DNA of 41,833 nucleotides from JAFDZV01 sp966128725 (GTDB lineage Bacteria; Bacteroidota; Ignavibacteria; OLB7), in NCBI GenBank assembly GCA_966128725.1, contig CBHYLN010000033.1:1-41833 (forward strand), read 5' to 3'. The position numbers and the translations under genes were made by a program. This document shows positions 25,584-35,684 of this stretch, in pieces. The notes under the pieces are model-generated. The model was not told the origin of the DNA. It made no database searches and saw nothing but the letters and a program-made list of their open reading frames with translations. Each line of letters opens with the position of its first letter. Within the stretch, counting starts at the first letter, position 1.

Positions 25584-28500
25584 TCACTCCTGCGCGCGAT
25601 GGCACATCCGCTGGAAGCGGGCGCCCATCAGGTCGAACTCGAAGCCGCCATCGGGGCGTGTAAAACGCACCACCCCGCTTTCGCCCTTGTCGTCGGCAAC
25701 GGCGTGGTGCAGGATGCGCAGGGCTTCGTCGCTGGCATCGATGTGCCCAAGCTCGGCCGCACGGCGATGAATCTCCACGCACAGGTCGCGAGCGGAAATC
25801 GAGCCCAGCTTGCGATAGCTCTCGAACTGCGCTTCGTCGAAGAACTGATCGCCGGTGCCCTGCTGCGGGAAGCAATCGTTCTCGGCCCGGTACTGCCGCA
25901 CGTCGGCGCTCTCGGTATGGTTTACCGTGGGCTTGATAACGATGATGTAGGCATCGGGCTCGCGCGCCTCCCATGGGCGCGGATCGATCAACCATCCAAG
26001 CGCCTCGCGATGCGCGGCGGCATAACGGATCGTTCCCACGATGATGTGCCCGGCCGGCGAGTGCTCGGATGCCGATCGCCCGGCGCGGCCGTCCTCACCG
26101 CCGATCGCCAGATCGGGCAGGTCAAACTCGGCGCCGAAATCGATCCGGCAACGCCTGATCGCCTGGCCCAGATCGCTGAACGTGCGATGCGGGTCGGCGC
26201 CGCAATCCACAAACACGATGTACCGGCAACCGCGCTCAACCAGGGCATACAGCCCGGTGTTGTCGAAATGGCCGCCGTCGGTCAGGTACGAAAAGTTCGA
26301 CAGGTCGTTCGTTTGCGACATGAACTCGCGAAGCATGTAGAACGGCCACATGCGCGCCTGCCGTTCGGCCCAATCCTCCTTGTGCGGCGTTGGCGCCCAG
26401 TATCCAAGGCGTACGTTGAAGAACGTCATCAGCATCGACAGCGCGGCCGACGGGGTCTGCGAGCCCATGATCGGGCTTGCCGCCGCGCCGGAGATGGCAA
26501 CCGCCGTGCCCAGCGACATCCTGCCGCCCATGTATTTATCGGTTGGCCTGTAGCAGGTTCGCGCCGATCCGCAATACAGCTTCGATAACAGGAAGTGCGC
26601 GGCCGAGCGCTGGGCAATGGAAAGATCCTGGCCGCCGGTAAGGTTCAGCGTTGTGTTCACCAGATGGTAGGGCGCGCCATGCGAGCAGTTGTCCAGATCG
26701 CGCATCAGCACATCGTCACCATCCACGGCCTCGGTGATCTCCCGCCGCTGGATGCGGCGGCGCGGGTTGGACGCGCCGAGATACGCGCGGGTAAGCCGGG
26801 CCTTGTAGAACTCGTGCAGCGAAAGCGGATTGGGATCAACAATCCACCCGAACGCCAACTGCCAGCCGATCACCGCCCCCACCATCGCCAACGCGATATG
26901 CACGTTGAGCAATATCTCCGGGCTGTGCCCGATGCCGCGCAGCATCACCACCGACAGCGCCAGCAGCAGCCCGTACGCGGTGGCCGCAAGCAGAAGTGAT
27001 TTCGTGTTGGATCCCTTCCCCCATGCGATCGCGAACACCACCACCACAAACGCGATGAACATCCCGATCAGCGCGCTGCCCAGCACCAACTGATCGTGCG
27101 GATTGAACACCGTGGTGGAGGTCGCGAAGGCAACAAGATCCGCGAGTCGGCCGTTGATGGTCGCAGCCAGCACAACGGCCAGCGCGACCGCCAGGGCAAT
27201 GCCAACGCCCACCAGCACGATGACACCCGCCGGCGCGATACGCTGGGCCAGCATCCGTCGCCACGGCATCGCATGGAACTCCGGTTGGTTGTTCCGTACC
27301 GGGAACAGCCACAGGCCGGCGAGGATCACCCCGCCGAACAGTATCGCAAGCCCGAGCACCAGGCCCGGCATCGACACGAACGGCAGCTCCAGCCGACCCC
27401 CGGTTACCGCGTAACACACCATCAGCACCACAATCGCCAGAAACGATACGCGGAACAATCCGTGCTTCAGACGCTCGGAATCCGAACGCATTTCCGACCA
27501 CGTGAAGAAGAAGCAAAGGATGGCGCACACGAACACCAGCCAGTTCAGCAGGCGCATGGTAAGGATGTCGGCCGGGTGCACATCCGAGCGCAGCGCCGGC
27601 AGCACCACCGAGGCGATCTTCTCCAGCACGATGTGCGCGCCCCAGGCCGAGGCCAGCGCCATCAGCAACACCACGGCCGGCGGCACCACCACGAACAACA
27701 CGCGCGCGCCAAGCCCGTTGGCGGTCTCGGGGGCGCCCGCGCCGGCATCGGTGCCGCCGGCGGGCGAGGCCTTCATCGCCGCGATGGCCGCGCCCACCAA
27801 CGTGGAGACAACCGCCACCCAGCCCGAGAAGGTTTTCCAGTAGTCGCCAATGCTGCCATCGCGGTAGCCAACAAACACGTAGTCCACCACCTCGTGGGCA
27901 AACCCGGCCACAATCAGAATCACCGAACCGATCACCAGCAGCCCCAGCAGCAGCGCGTGCCATCGCGTAAGGCGGTTGCGGCGCATCTCCTTGCGCCAAA
28001 GGGCGCGCGAGTCCGCATCGGCCCGGCTTGCGGCGCCCACATCACCAAGGTCCACACGGCGCGCATGCACCAGCATCACCACCGCGGCCAGCAGCCACAG
28101 GATAGGCCCCAGCCAATGCCCGCCGCGCACATTCCACCAGAACTCGGTGCCACGTTCCACGAAGGCCGGCAGGACGTTCCCGCCATCGGCGCTGACCAGC
28201 GTCATCGTGACGATCGTGACCAATCCGACAACGGCCGTCATGCCAATCAGCGGTTGCAGCCTGTCGCTTACACGGCGCTGTCCGCCGGTATCGTGCCCAC
28301 CATTGCCCACCAGCATCCACGCGGCGCCCAGCACAATCAGCCAGCCGACAATCGGGAAACAGAACCAGAGAATCGCGCCAACGCGGTCAAGCAACACTGA
28401 TGGTTGCGAGGCATCGTGACGAAACACACGGAACGCGCGGGCGGCGCTGTCCAACACCTTCGCATTGGTGCGCGCCACACGCTGAATCGCCTGTTCGCGT

Positions 28501-29954
28501 TCGGGGTCGGGCGGCACCGGTCCGGCGAACAGACTCCAGGGCCAGGAGCCTATCTGCTGTACCACAACCAATCCGGCATCCAACGGCGCGCGCAGCTCGG
28601 CACCAACACTATCCTGATGGCGATGTGGGAAGTTGGCCCGGGTAAGCGGGTGGACCATGAAGAAGAGCTGCGAAACCAACATCACCGCAACCAGGATCGG
28701 GATCAGCGCCATCCAGGTCAACGAAAGATTCCTGCGCACAACCGCAACCGCCCGCCATGTGTCGCCGCTCATCACCCCTTTCCGCGGGGTCAGGTAATTG
28801 GAGAACAACCGCAGGTGATGCACCGGATCGCGGCCGGCGCTCATCGCGCCCTCAACCACCGCACCCTGCCGCGATGCATGCCTGCCGCGAAGAACATACT
28901 CGTCCACGCGGTCCGGCTCGATACGCTCCGGCCCCGGGAACAGACCGCCGCTGATGGCGCCCCGGAACAACGCGCCGATAAACGCGCGGTTTGCGCGCGC
29001 CACGGCATTGCTTGTTGCGTGCTCCTCGCCGGGCGTTCCCTGCGTTGTCGCCGCCTGCACGGCACCCTCTGTTGCCTTGCTGTCCTTCATGGCCGCGGCC
29101 GATGCATCGGCTTCGGCCAGGGCATCAATCTCCGGCACGGATGCCTCGGTTCCGGACTCCGCGCCCGTGCCGGCATTCTCCAACGCGGGCTTGCCAACAA
29201 CCGAGGCAACACCCGTGGAAAACACCAGGGCGCCGCCTTCAAGGGTTTGCAGCTTCACACCGAAACGCCCCGCGATCGCACGCCCGGCCACCGAGCCCTG
29301 CAATCCCTGAAGCACCTCCGGGTCCGAGGTCAACGGGCACGGATCGGCGATACGCTCGTTCAACACAGCGATGATCTGGCCGATGCAGTCATCATAGGAT
29401 TCGCGCTCCCAATCGGGCCGCGCCACAAGCTTCCGCAGGGCATCGGCCAGCTTCGGGTTGGCGCGTTCGATCAACGGGAACAGCACGTTGGCCGGATCGC
29501 CCGCCACGGTACGGCCCGGCACAAGGCGCTCGATCATCAATGCGGGATCAACCACGTCGGCATGGGCAAGGGCGGCCACCCCCTGCTGGCGCGCTCGATC
29601 GCCGGCCGTGCGCGAAAGCCAGGCGCTCCACCATCCGCCGATGTAGCCGCCGCCGGACACCGTGGACAGGTAATCGAACATCGGCAGCAGACCGCATCGA
29701 TGCAGGCCCTGCAATACACCCAGGCAGAACGTGGCGCTGCGAATGCCACCCCCGGAAAGGGCGATGCCCGCCAGCACCTGGCGAGGGTCGGGCGCCGAGG
29801 CAACATCACCTTCATCGCCGGCATCACGCACTGCACTGTAAAACGTGCGGCGTCGCCGTATCTCGTTGAGCTCCTGTTGAAACACATCGCCGAAGGTCAA
29901 CGGGTCGGTATCAGAAGTTGACTGGTCGGCCGCTGGTGTATCGTTCGTGTTCAT
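25584..29954 (-). CDS. Giant patatin-like phospholipase with inserted polytopic membrane region
   Basis: About 1456 residues from the ATG at 29954 (MNTNDTPAAD; no signal peptide). The first patatin elements lie at LAGIALSGGGIRSATF (oxyanion loop about 67-76) and DYLSTVSGGGYIGGW (nucleophile S100). The dyad Asp is in YLTDGGHFDNTG (about D1226), more than 1100 residues later. Between them are a variable segment and then a long run of hydrophobic helices (roughly 470-1040). The HEFYKARLTRAYLG and later regions resume a soluble fold. Patatin-like enzymes hydrolyse acyl chains of membrane lipids; here the enzyme would be built around its own membrane domain. It has its own promoter and lies between the HicA-like island and the nuo operon. 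The substrate is unknown, and a role in lipid turnover or defence is only conjecture. Confidence 0.85.
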   Translation of the reverse strand: MNTNDTPAADQSTSDTDPLTFGDVFQQELNEIRRRRTFYSAVRDAGDEGDVASAPDPRQVLAGIALSGGGIRSATFCLGVLQGLHRCGLLPMFDYLSTVSGGGYIGGWWSAWLSRTAGDRARQQGVAALAHADVVDPALMIERLVPGRTVAGDPANVLFPLIERANPKLADALRKLVARPDWERESYDDCIGQIIAVLNERIADPCPLTSDPEVLQGLQGSVAGRAIAGRFGVKLQTLEGGALVFSTGVASVVGKPALENAGTGAESGTEASVPEIDALAEADASAAAMKDSKATEGAVQAATTQGTPGEEHATSNAVARANRAFIGALFRGAISGGLFPGPERIEPDRVDEYVLRGRHASRQGAVVEGAMSAGRDPVHHLRLFSNYLTPRKGVMSGDTWRAVAVVRRNLSLTWMALIPILVAVMLVSQLFFMVHPLTRANFPHRHQDSVGAELRAPLDAGLVVVQQIGSWPWSLFAGPVPPDPEREQAIQRVARTNAKVLDSAARAFRVFRHDASQPSVLLDRVGAILWFCFPIVGWLIVLGAAWMLVGNGGHDTGGQRRVSDRLQPLIGMTAVVGLVTIVTMTLVSADGGNVLPAFVERGTEFWWNVRGGHWLGPILWLLAAVVMLVHARRVDLGDVGAASRADADSRALWRKEMRRNRLTRWHALLLGLLVIGSVILIVAGFAHEVVDYVFVGYRDGSIGDYWKTFSGWVAVVSTLVGAAIAAMKASPAGGTDAGAGAPETANGLGARVLFVVVPPAVVLLMALASAWGAHIVLEKIASVVLPALRSDVHPADILTMRLLNWLVFVCAILCFFFTWSEMRSDSERLKHGLFRVSFLAIVVLMVCYAVTGGRLELPFVSMPGLVLGLAILFGGVILAGLWLFPVRNNQPEFHAMPWRRMLAQRIAPAGVIVLVGVGIALAVALAVVLAATINGRLADLVAFATSTTVFNPHDQLVLGSALIGMFIAFVVVVFAIAWGKGSNTKSLLLAATAYGLLLALSVVMLRGIGHSPEILLNVHIALAMVGAVIGWQLAFGWIVDPNPLSLHEFYKARLTRAYLGASNPRRRIQRREITEAVDGDDVLMRDLDNCSHGAPYHLVNTTLNLTGGQDLSIAQRSAAHFLLSKLYCGSARTCYRPTDKYMGGRMSLGTAVAISGAAASPIMGSQTPSAALSMLMTFFNVRLGYWAPTPHKEDWAERQARMWPFYMLREFMSQTNDLSNFSYLTDGGHFDNTGLYALVERGCRYIVFVDCGADPHRTFSDLGQAIRRCRIDFGAEFDLPDLAIGGEDGRAGRSASEHSPAGHIIVGTIRYAAAHREALGWLIDPRPWEAREPDAYIIVIKPTVNHTESADVRQYRAENDCFPQQGTGDQFFDEAQFESYRKLGSISARDLCVEIHRRAAELGHIDASDEALRILHHAVADDKGESGVVRFTRPDGGFEFDLMGARFQRMCHRAQE

Positions 29955-30113
29955 CTGCCTGAGTGTGGAGAGCGTGAGCAAGAATGTGACCAACCGAGCG
30001 GCGCGGACGCAGCAGGGTTGGCACAACACGGCACGGCGCCGCACGTGCGTAATCGCACGAACGCCGGACAGGATGGCAGCAGGGAGAAGAGTGGATCCTG
30101 TGGATCGGACCAG

Positions 30114-30145
30114 CAAATGTAGTCCGCAATGTGGCAAGATTCAAA
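30114..30145 (-). promoter_or_regulatory. Bacteroidota-type promoter of the patatin gene
   Basis: Minus strand: TTTG (30142-30145), 20-nt spacer, TACATTTG (30114-30121), an exact consensus match. It implies a 5' leader of about 150 nt before the ATG at 29954. The -33 element directly abuts the nuo terminator hairpin. Confidence 0.7.
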
Positions 30146-30183
30146 CACGATCGAGAGTCGAGCATCACAACTCGAGGATCGTG
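30146..30183 (-). terminator. Possible terminator of the nuoJKLMN operon
   Basis: CACGATC / GATCGTG outer stem with an inner CTCGA-type pairing. On the minus strand it is followed by TTTGAATCTT. It lies about 40 bases past the nuoN stop. Confidence 0.45.
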
Positions 30184-30223
30184 CATCGGGCGCATGGTGC
30201 GCCGATCGTATACAGCCGGGGGT

Positions 30224-31816
30224 TCAGCGCGCAACGGTCTCGCGCAGGGCCGGCAGCAGCCCGCGCAGCGATTCCTCGGCGATGCCGTTCAAGGCGGCGA
30301 AGACCGCAGGCACCGCAAGCGCGACCCCGGCCAATACCAGAACGCCGATAACCACGAACGCGGTGCGGCCCGGGCGCACATTGGGCGGCGCGGCCACCGG
30401 AGGCTCCATGTACATGGCGCTCAACAGGCGCAACGTGTAGCCCAGTGCCACAAGGCTGTTGACAACAATGGCCCCGGCAAGCCACACAAACCCCGGCCCG
30501 CCATCAACCACCGCGCCAACCAGCAACGCTCGGGCAAGGAAGCCGCCGGTAACCGGCACCGCCGCAAAGCCCAGCACGCAGATGGCCAGCATGGCGCCGA
30601 ACATCGACGAGGAACGCCCCAGCCCGCGCACGTCCTCGATCTCGGCCGAGCCAAGCGCCTCGCCAACGCGCCGGACCGCCAGCAACGCGGCTAGGCCGAA
30701 CACGACATACAGAACCAGGTTGGCCAGCAGCGCCGCCAGGCCGGCCGCGGTTCCGCCGGCCAACGCCGCAAGCATGTAGCCGCCGTGCGCAATGGTAATG
30801 TAGGCCAGCATCCGCCGAAGGTTGGTTTGCTGCAACGCGGCCAGATTGCCAAGCGACATGGTAAGCACCGCAAGGCCGGCAATGATGGGCGACCAATTGA
30901 ACCCCTGCATCGACGCCGGGTACAGCGTAACCACAAATCGGGCGAACATCGCCAGCCCTGCCGCCTTGGAAGCAACCGCCACAAACGCTGCAACATCGGC
31001 CGGCGCCCCCTCGATCACGTCGGGAGCCCAGAAGTGGAACGGCGCAACGGCGGCCAGCGCCGCAATGCCAGCTACAACCATCAGGCTTGCCAGAGCAAGC
31101 GGATTGGCGAGCGTGTTCTCGGTGTTGGGCGCGCCAAGCAGCAATCCCAGTTCGGCGAAGTTGGTGGCGCCCAGCAGCCCGTACATCATCGCGATCCCCA
31201 TGGCGGTAACGGCCAGCATCGCGCCGCCATGAACGGCGTACTTCATGGCCGCCTCGGCCGAGGCCGGGTCATCCCGGCGCGAGCCGATGGCAACCGCCGA
31301 GGCGACCATCACCAGGGCCAGCGCGGCGAACATCAGCAACAGATCGTTGGCGCCGCAGAGAATGTACAGGCCCAGACCAATCGGCGCCAGCATCAGGCTG
31401 CCGATTGCATTGCCCGGCTCGCGGGCTGGCACGGCGTCGCGGCGACGGAACGATACCAGCAGCACCGCGAGCGCGGCCAGGCCAACCAGTGCCTTTACCA
31501 GAATCGCCATCCCATCCACCACCACCATCCCGAACCCGTAGGGCTGCTCGCTGCCCTTGAACAACCACTCGGCGCCGAACGGATTGGTCCACTCGCCTTT
31601 CGGACCGCTACCGTACAGCAGGGCGTACTGTGTGCCAAGCAAAACAAGCGCCCCGACGTAGCCGGCAAGCACCACGCCACGCACGCCATTCTCCCACCTG
31701 CCGCGCGCGGCAAACGCAACACCCAGCGCCACCACAAACGCAACGGCAAGCGCCAGCTCCGGCAGAAAACCGCTCAGGCTGGCGGCGAAGTTCGATATGT
31801 CCAGATTCGGCTGCAT
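30224..31816 (-). CDS. nuoN: NADH-quinone oxidoreductase subunit N (divergent)
   Basis: 530 residues, about 14 membrane helices; antiporter-like subunit of complex I. Family marks: AAMKYAVHGGAM, PFHFWAPDVIEGAPADVAAFVAVASK, and the broken-helix region GLAVLTMSLGNLAALQQTNLRRMLAYITIAHGGYML. By hand alignment the TM5 Glu (usually LGLEL) is Ala in FAALAL. The TM7 Lys a few residues before PFH is a Leu. The Lys in VASK is kept. The distal Lys after TAGF appears as Arg (GGFLARALL). It is last in nuoJKLMN, 146 bases after nuoM. The start at 31816 precedes the first helix closely. The subunit assignment is firm; competence for proton pumping is questionable. Confidence 0.9.
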   Translation of the reverse strand: MQPNLDISNFAASLSGFLPELALAVAFVVALGVAFAARGRWENGVRGVVLAGYVGALVLLGTQYALLYGSGPKGEWTNPFGAEWLFKGSEQPYGFGMVVVDGMAILVKALVGLAALAVLLVSFRRRDAVPAREPGNAIGSLMLAPIGLGLYILCGANDLLLMFAALALVMVASAVAIGSRRDDPASAEAAMKYAVHGGAMLAVTAMGIAMMYGLLGATNFAELGLLLGAPNTENTLANPLALASLMVVAGIAALAAVAPFHFWAPDVIEGAPADVAAFVAVASKAAGLAMFARFVVTLYPASMQGFNWSPIIAGLAVLTMSLGNLAALQQTNLRRMLAYITIAHGGYMLAALAGGTAAGLAALLANLVLYVVFGLAALLAVRRVGEALGSAEIEDVRGLGRSSSMFGAMLAICVLGFAAVPVTGGFLARALLVGAVVDGGPGFVWLAGAIVVNSLVALGYTLRLLSAMYMEPPVAAPPNVRPGRTAFVVIGVLVLAGVALAVPAVFAALNGIAEESLRGLLPALRETVAR

Positions 31817-31962
31817 TTCTTTTACGCGAACTCCGACATGGATGGCATCAATCCGACCACGCAACTAAATATTCGGCGGATCATGAACGCGGGCCGCACG
31901 CCGGGACGCTGACACCACGATACAACAATCCGGCACGGCATACGGTTGAACTGTCTGTTGCC

Positions 31963-33573
31963 TCAATGCAACATTGCCACAACCGCCCCGGCCTTCCACG
32001 CCAGCGCCGAGGCGATGGTTGTCATGGTGGGCATTGCAAGATCCAGCAACACCGACGGCCAGAATCCGAGCAGCAGAATCAGCGCAACCAGTGCAATGCC
32101 CGGCCACAGCTCGCTGCCACGAAGGCCGGAAAGCAGTGGCGCCCACTGGCGCGTGCGAGGCGTGCCGGCAAGCAGGTCGCGCATCATGCGGAACACTTGC
32201 GCGCCGTTCAGCATCAGGCCCACGATGCCAATACATGCCAGGGTGAGGATGGCCTCGTTCGAGAAGGCCCCAACCAGCACCAGCCACACCCCCCACCAGC
32301 CGGCAGTTCCGGGCAGGCCCAGCAGGCCGGCGCCGCACACGGCGGCAAGCACCGCAAAGCCCGGCATCAATTGCGCAAGCCCGCCGAACCCCGCAAGCGT
32401 GCGGCTTCCCACGCGGGCATCCAGCGCGCCAACCAGCGTCAGCAGCAGAACCGATAACAGCCCGTGCCCGATCATCGCGAATTGGGCCCCGGCAAGCCCC
32501 GCCGGCTGCATCGAAGCCACGCCAAGCAACACCAGCCCGCCGTGCGACACCGCGGTACACGCCACGATGCGGGTAAGATCGCGTTGCGAGAGCGCCAACA
32601 ACGCGCCGTAGACCAACGCGCCCACGCCGGCAAACGCAAATGCCTGGGCCACAACGGGGCGCAGCAACTGGTCCGGGAAAAGCCCGCACACCACGCGCAG
32701 CATGCCATAGCCGCCCAGCGCCACCACGATGCCCAACAACACCATCGCCGCGGGTATCGGGGCCTGCTGAGCGGTATCGGCAAGCCACGTATGCAGCGGC
32801 ACGGCGGCCATCAGGATCGCGAAGCCGAGCACGCAGCATGCAAAGGCCAGGCCGCGTGCGGCGCCCTCGCCCGCATCCCGCCTGCCGGGTGAAGCCGGGC
32901 CGCCCGCCTGATAGTTGGCAGGGTGGCTCAACTCCGGAATATCAATGGTGCGCACCGTGTTGCCGTGGCTTGCGACGCCCGAGGACTGCACCACCAGCAC
33001 CGCGCCGAACAACACCAGCCCGACCGCGGCCGTTGCGGTGACGGCGAAACGTGTTGCAGCGCGCGAACGATCGGCCCGCCCGTGCCGGCCAATCAAGGCA
33101 TACAGGGCCAGGACCACGGTGCACAGCGAAACGCCCAGCGAAAGGAAGTCCAGCGAGGCAAGGGCGCCAACCACGCCCGCGTTCAGCAACAACATCAGCG
33201 CCACGGCGCCTTTGGAAGCCCAATGCGGCCCGCCCGCCCTCCAGGCCGTAGCCACAAACAACACCACGGCCGCAAGCACCAGAAGCGGCGCGGACAGGCC
33301 GTCGAGCCCCAGATGCATGTTGAACCGCATCGGGCCGGCGAAGGAATGCTCAACACCAAACCAGGCATGGCGAACGGAGAACGCAACGCCCGCCCCCTGT
33401 TGTGGCGCTCCGTACATCCACGCCAACACGCCCGCTGCAACCAGTTGCACGGCGGCAACCCCCAGGCCAACACGCCGTGCCGCCACAACCGGCAGCAACG
33501 GCACCAGGGCCATCGCGGCAAGCGGCAGCACGATCACGGCGACAAGCAGGAGACCTGGCTCGATGAACAGCAT
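31963..33573 (-). CDS. nuoM: NADH-quinone oxidoreductase subunit M (divergent)
   Basis: 536 residues, about 14 helices. Marks of NuoM: PLHTWLADTAQQAPIPAAMVLLG and YGALLALSQRDLTRIVACTAVSHGG. Several residues of the proton path look replaced. The TM5 segment FLSLGVSLCTVVLALYALIG has no Glu where the family has FFE. WLPDAH appears as WLADTA. The TM8 Lys of LLK..YG is absent (LLGIVVALGGYG). The start ATG at 33573 lies 7 bases after nuoL ends; both are minus strand and probably translationally coupled. Length and topology are normal, so the gene is not obviously decaying. Confidence 0.9.
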   Translation of the reverse strand: MLFIEPGLLLVAVIVLPLAAMALVPLLPVVAARRVGLGVAAVQLVAAGVLAWMYGAPQQGAGVAFSVRHAWFGVEHSFAGPMRFNMHLGLDGLSAPLLVLAAVVLFVATAWRAGGPHWASKGAVALMLLLNAGVVGALASLDFLSLGVSLCTVVLALYALIGRHGRADRSRAATRFAVTATAAVGLVLFGAVLVVQSSGVASHGNTVRTIDIPELSHPANYQAGGPASPGRRDAGEGAARGLAFACCVLGFAILMAAVPLHTWLADTAQQAPIPAAMVLLGIVVALGGYGMLRVVCGLFPDQLLRPVVAQAFAFAGVGALVYGALLALSQRDLTRIVACTAVSHGGLVLLGVASMQPAGLAGAQFAMIGHGLLSVLLLTLVGALDARVGSRTLAGFGGLAQLMPGFAVLAAVCGAGLLGLPGTAGWWGVWLVLVGAFSNEAILTLACIGIVGLMLNGAQVFRMMRDLLAGTPRTRQWAPLLSGLRGSELWPGIALVALILLLGFWPSVLLDLAMPTMTTIASALAWKAGAVVAMLH

Positions 33574-33580
33574 GCCTGGG

Positions 33581-35662
33581 TTATCTGAAAAGGAAGAATA
33601 GCGCCATCACGACCGCAACCGAAAGGATCACGTAGAACTGCACGCTCCCGGTATGCAACTGCCGGGCAAGCAGCCCCAGAAACTGCACGGTGCCGGCAAC
33701 GAAGCGCGAGCCACCGGCGAACACACGGAAGTCGAGGGTGCCGGCGGCGCGTGCCGTGCGTTGTGCCAATGCCCCAACCGCATTCAGGCTGCCGTCGGCG
33801 ATGTTCTGCTCGAACCACGCCGCAGCGCGCGGAACGGCCATCGCCCGGCCGCGTTGTTCATCCACGCCATGCTGCCCGGCGCGCGCGCGCCGATACCCAA
33901 GCCAGAACCCGACAAGGCAGGCAACGGCCGGGATGCCCAGCACGGGCAAACCGTCGATACGAACCAATGGGTGGATCCCGAACGACCAGTCCGGAACACG
34001 TTCATGGAAAATCCGCCACTGCACCTGATTGTCGGGCGCCGGTTCATGGAAGTCTATTGCCCTCAGCTCGGCTTTGGCCTTGTCGAAGGCGCGATCGACC
34101 GGCCCAATGGAGACCAGCGAGGCGCATGCAACAACAAGCACAACCACCACGGGCAGGACAAACGCCAACGCGGAACCGGCCGGCGACTGAGCGGCACCAG
34201 GTTGCGCATCACCGGCAGGAGCGTCACTGGCAGCAACATCACTGGCAGGAGCATCGTCCCAGATGCCGCGCAGGATCAGGCCACGATGATACGCCAGTAC
34301 GGCCAGAACGAACACGATGGCCAGGCCGGCGAGCGCTGCAACCACACCCCCCGCGGACTGCCCGACAATAAGGCCGAGCCACACTGCCATGGAGTTCTCG
34401 CGCAGCACAACAACACCAATCAGCACGGCAACAAATCCGGCCGCGGCGGCAACCGATGCAGCACGCCGTGTAATGCCGGCGGCACGCGTATGGGCCGCCT
34501 GGCTGGCAAGCCCATCGATGCACACCATGGCAACACCCACGAAGATCAACTGCATGGCGGCGATGGTACCACCGAATCCCAGAACCATCACGGCCATCCC
34601 GGCAAACGCCGAGGCCGCAAGCCCGCGCAGCCGCGCACTGCCACGCGCGGCACAGGCAGCCAGGCCGGCAACAAGCGCGGTTGCCAGGCCCAGGCCCCAA
34701 AGCACGAGCCGTGCATCGCCGGCAAGCACGGGCAGGAACCGGATCAGCAGGAGAAGCCCGGCCATCGTGCCGGACATGGTGCGCTGAAGCGCCCCGAGGC
34801 GATCGCTGTCCCCGGCGATGAGCTGCCCCGCGAACGGCACAAGCCCGGCGCGCGTGGCGGCGGCGATTACCACGAGAAGGCCGGCAGCGGATACCAGCAG
34901 GCCGCTGCCAAACATCGCGGTGCCGGCATCAAAACGATTCAGGATCTCGCTGATCTGGTCGGTGCCGGCCATTGCAACCAGCAACGCCGAAGCAAGGATC
35001 AACGCGGAGTCGCCAACACGATCCACCAGGAACGCGCGCGCGCGCATGGGCGCCGAACCGGCATCGCCGCGCGGCGCAAGCAATCGCGCCGCGATGCCAA
35101 GCAACATCCACCACATCAGCAATTGCACCAACCCGCCAGCCAGCATCATGCCGTTCAGAGCGGCCGTGCTTACGCACAGCAATACGCCGGCGCGGGCATG
35201 CTCCGCGCGCGCATCGGGGTTGGCGCGCCCCAACGCCCACAGCCAGAGCTGCAACGCCAGGGCGATTACCGCGATGAGTAGCAACGATATGATGGTGTGC
35301 GCATGGGCCACAAGGCCCAGCGTTGCAGCCGACAATTCCGGCACGCGCCCTGCCCACGAACGGGCCGCGCCACCAATAACGCCGGCGCCGTGCGCCGCGC
35401 TCAACCACGGCACACTGTATTCCCGTACCTGGCCGGGTATCGCGCCACCGTCGCCGAACTCGGCGACGGTCAGCCACAGGAGAACGCCGGCACAGAGCGC
35501 GGCCATCACCACGGAGATGGTTTGGGCCGCGGCATATGGAACACCCGGACGCCCACCCACACCGCGCAGTGCGCGCCATGCGGCGAACTGCACCGTGCCC
35601 GCAACAAGCGGCACGATCAGCAGTGCAAGAAGCCCGACCAGTTGCCAGTCCATCTGGGCCAT
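33581..35662 (-). CDS. nuoL: NADH-quinone oxidoreductase subunit L (divergent)
   Basis: 693 residues from MAQMDWQLVG (ATG 35662; 35653 also possible). The match is clear at RARAFLVDRVGDSALIL, at the C-terminal lateral-helix region and at RQLHTGSVQFYVILSV, the last helix of NuoL. In TM5 the usual FWELVGL reads WWMLLGI, so the key Glu is lost. The Lys before the PLH motif is Arg (ATRAGLVPF), and the WLPDAM and HAATM motifs are not recognisable (GQLIAGDSDRLGALQRTMSG). An Ala/Asp/Pro-rich linker (DDAPASDVAASDAPAGDAQ) near 470 is an unusual insertion. The gene follows nuoK by 22 bases. Confidence 0.9.
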   Translation of the reverse strand: MAQMDWQLVGLLALLIVPLVAGTVQFAAWRALRGVGGRPGVPYAAAQTISVVMAALCAGVLLWLTVAEFGDGGAIPGQVREYSVPWLSAAHGAGVIGGAARSWAGRVPELSAATLGLVAHAHTIISLLLIAVIALALQLWLWALGRANPDARAEHARAGVLLCVSTAALNGMMLAGGLVQLLMWWMLLGIAARLLAPRGDAGSAPMRARAFLVDRVGDSALILASALLVAMAGTDQISEILNRFDAGTAMFGSGLLVSAAGLLVVIAAATRAGLVPFAGQLIAGDSDRLGALQRTMSGTMAGLLLLIRFLPVLAGDARLVLWGLGLATALVAGLAACAARGSARLRGLAASAFAGMAVMVLGFGGTIAAMQLIFVGVAMVCIDGLASQAAHTRAAGITRRAASVAAAAGFVAVLIGVVVLRENSMAVWLGLIVGQSAGGVVAALAGLAIVFVLAVLAYHRGLILRGIWDDAPASDVAASDAPAGDAQPGAAQSPAGSALAFVLPVVVVLVVACASLVSIGPVDRAFDKAKAELRAIDFHEPAPDNQVQWRIFHERVPDWSFGIHPLVRIDGLPVLGIPAVACLVGFWLGYRRARAGQHGVDEQRGRAMAVPRAAAWFEQNIADGSLNAVGALAQRTARAAGTLDFRVFAGGSRFVAGTVQFLGLLARQLHTGSVQFYVILSVAVVMALFFLFR

Positions 35663-35684
35663 TGGGTGTAAGTGTCGTGGGTTG

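Noticed and set aside
27096..28400. 434-codon plus-strand frame
   Set aside because: Antisense to the membrane part of the patatin gene; Gln/His/Arg-rich shadow of hydrophobic codons.
33653..35281. 542-codon plus-strand frame
   Set aside because: Antisense shadow of nuoL, which is supported by conserved motifs.
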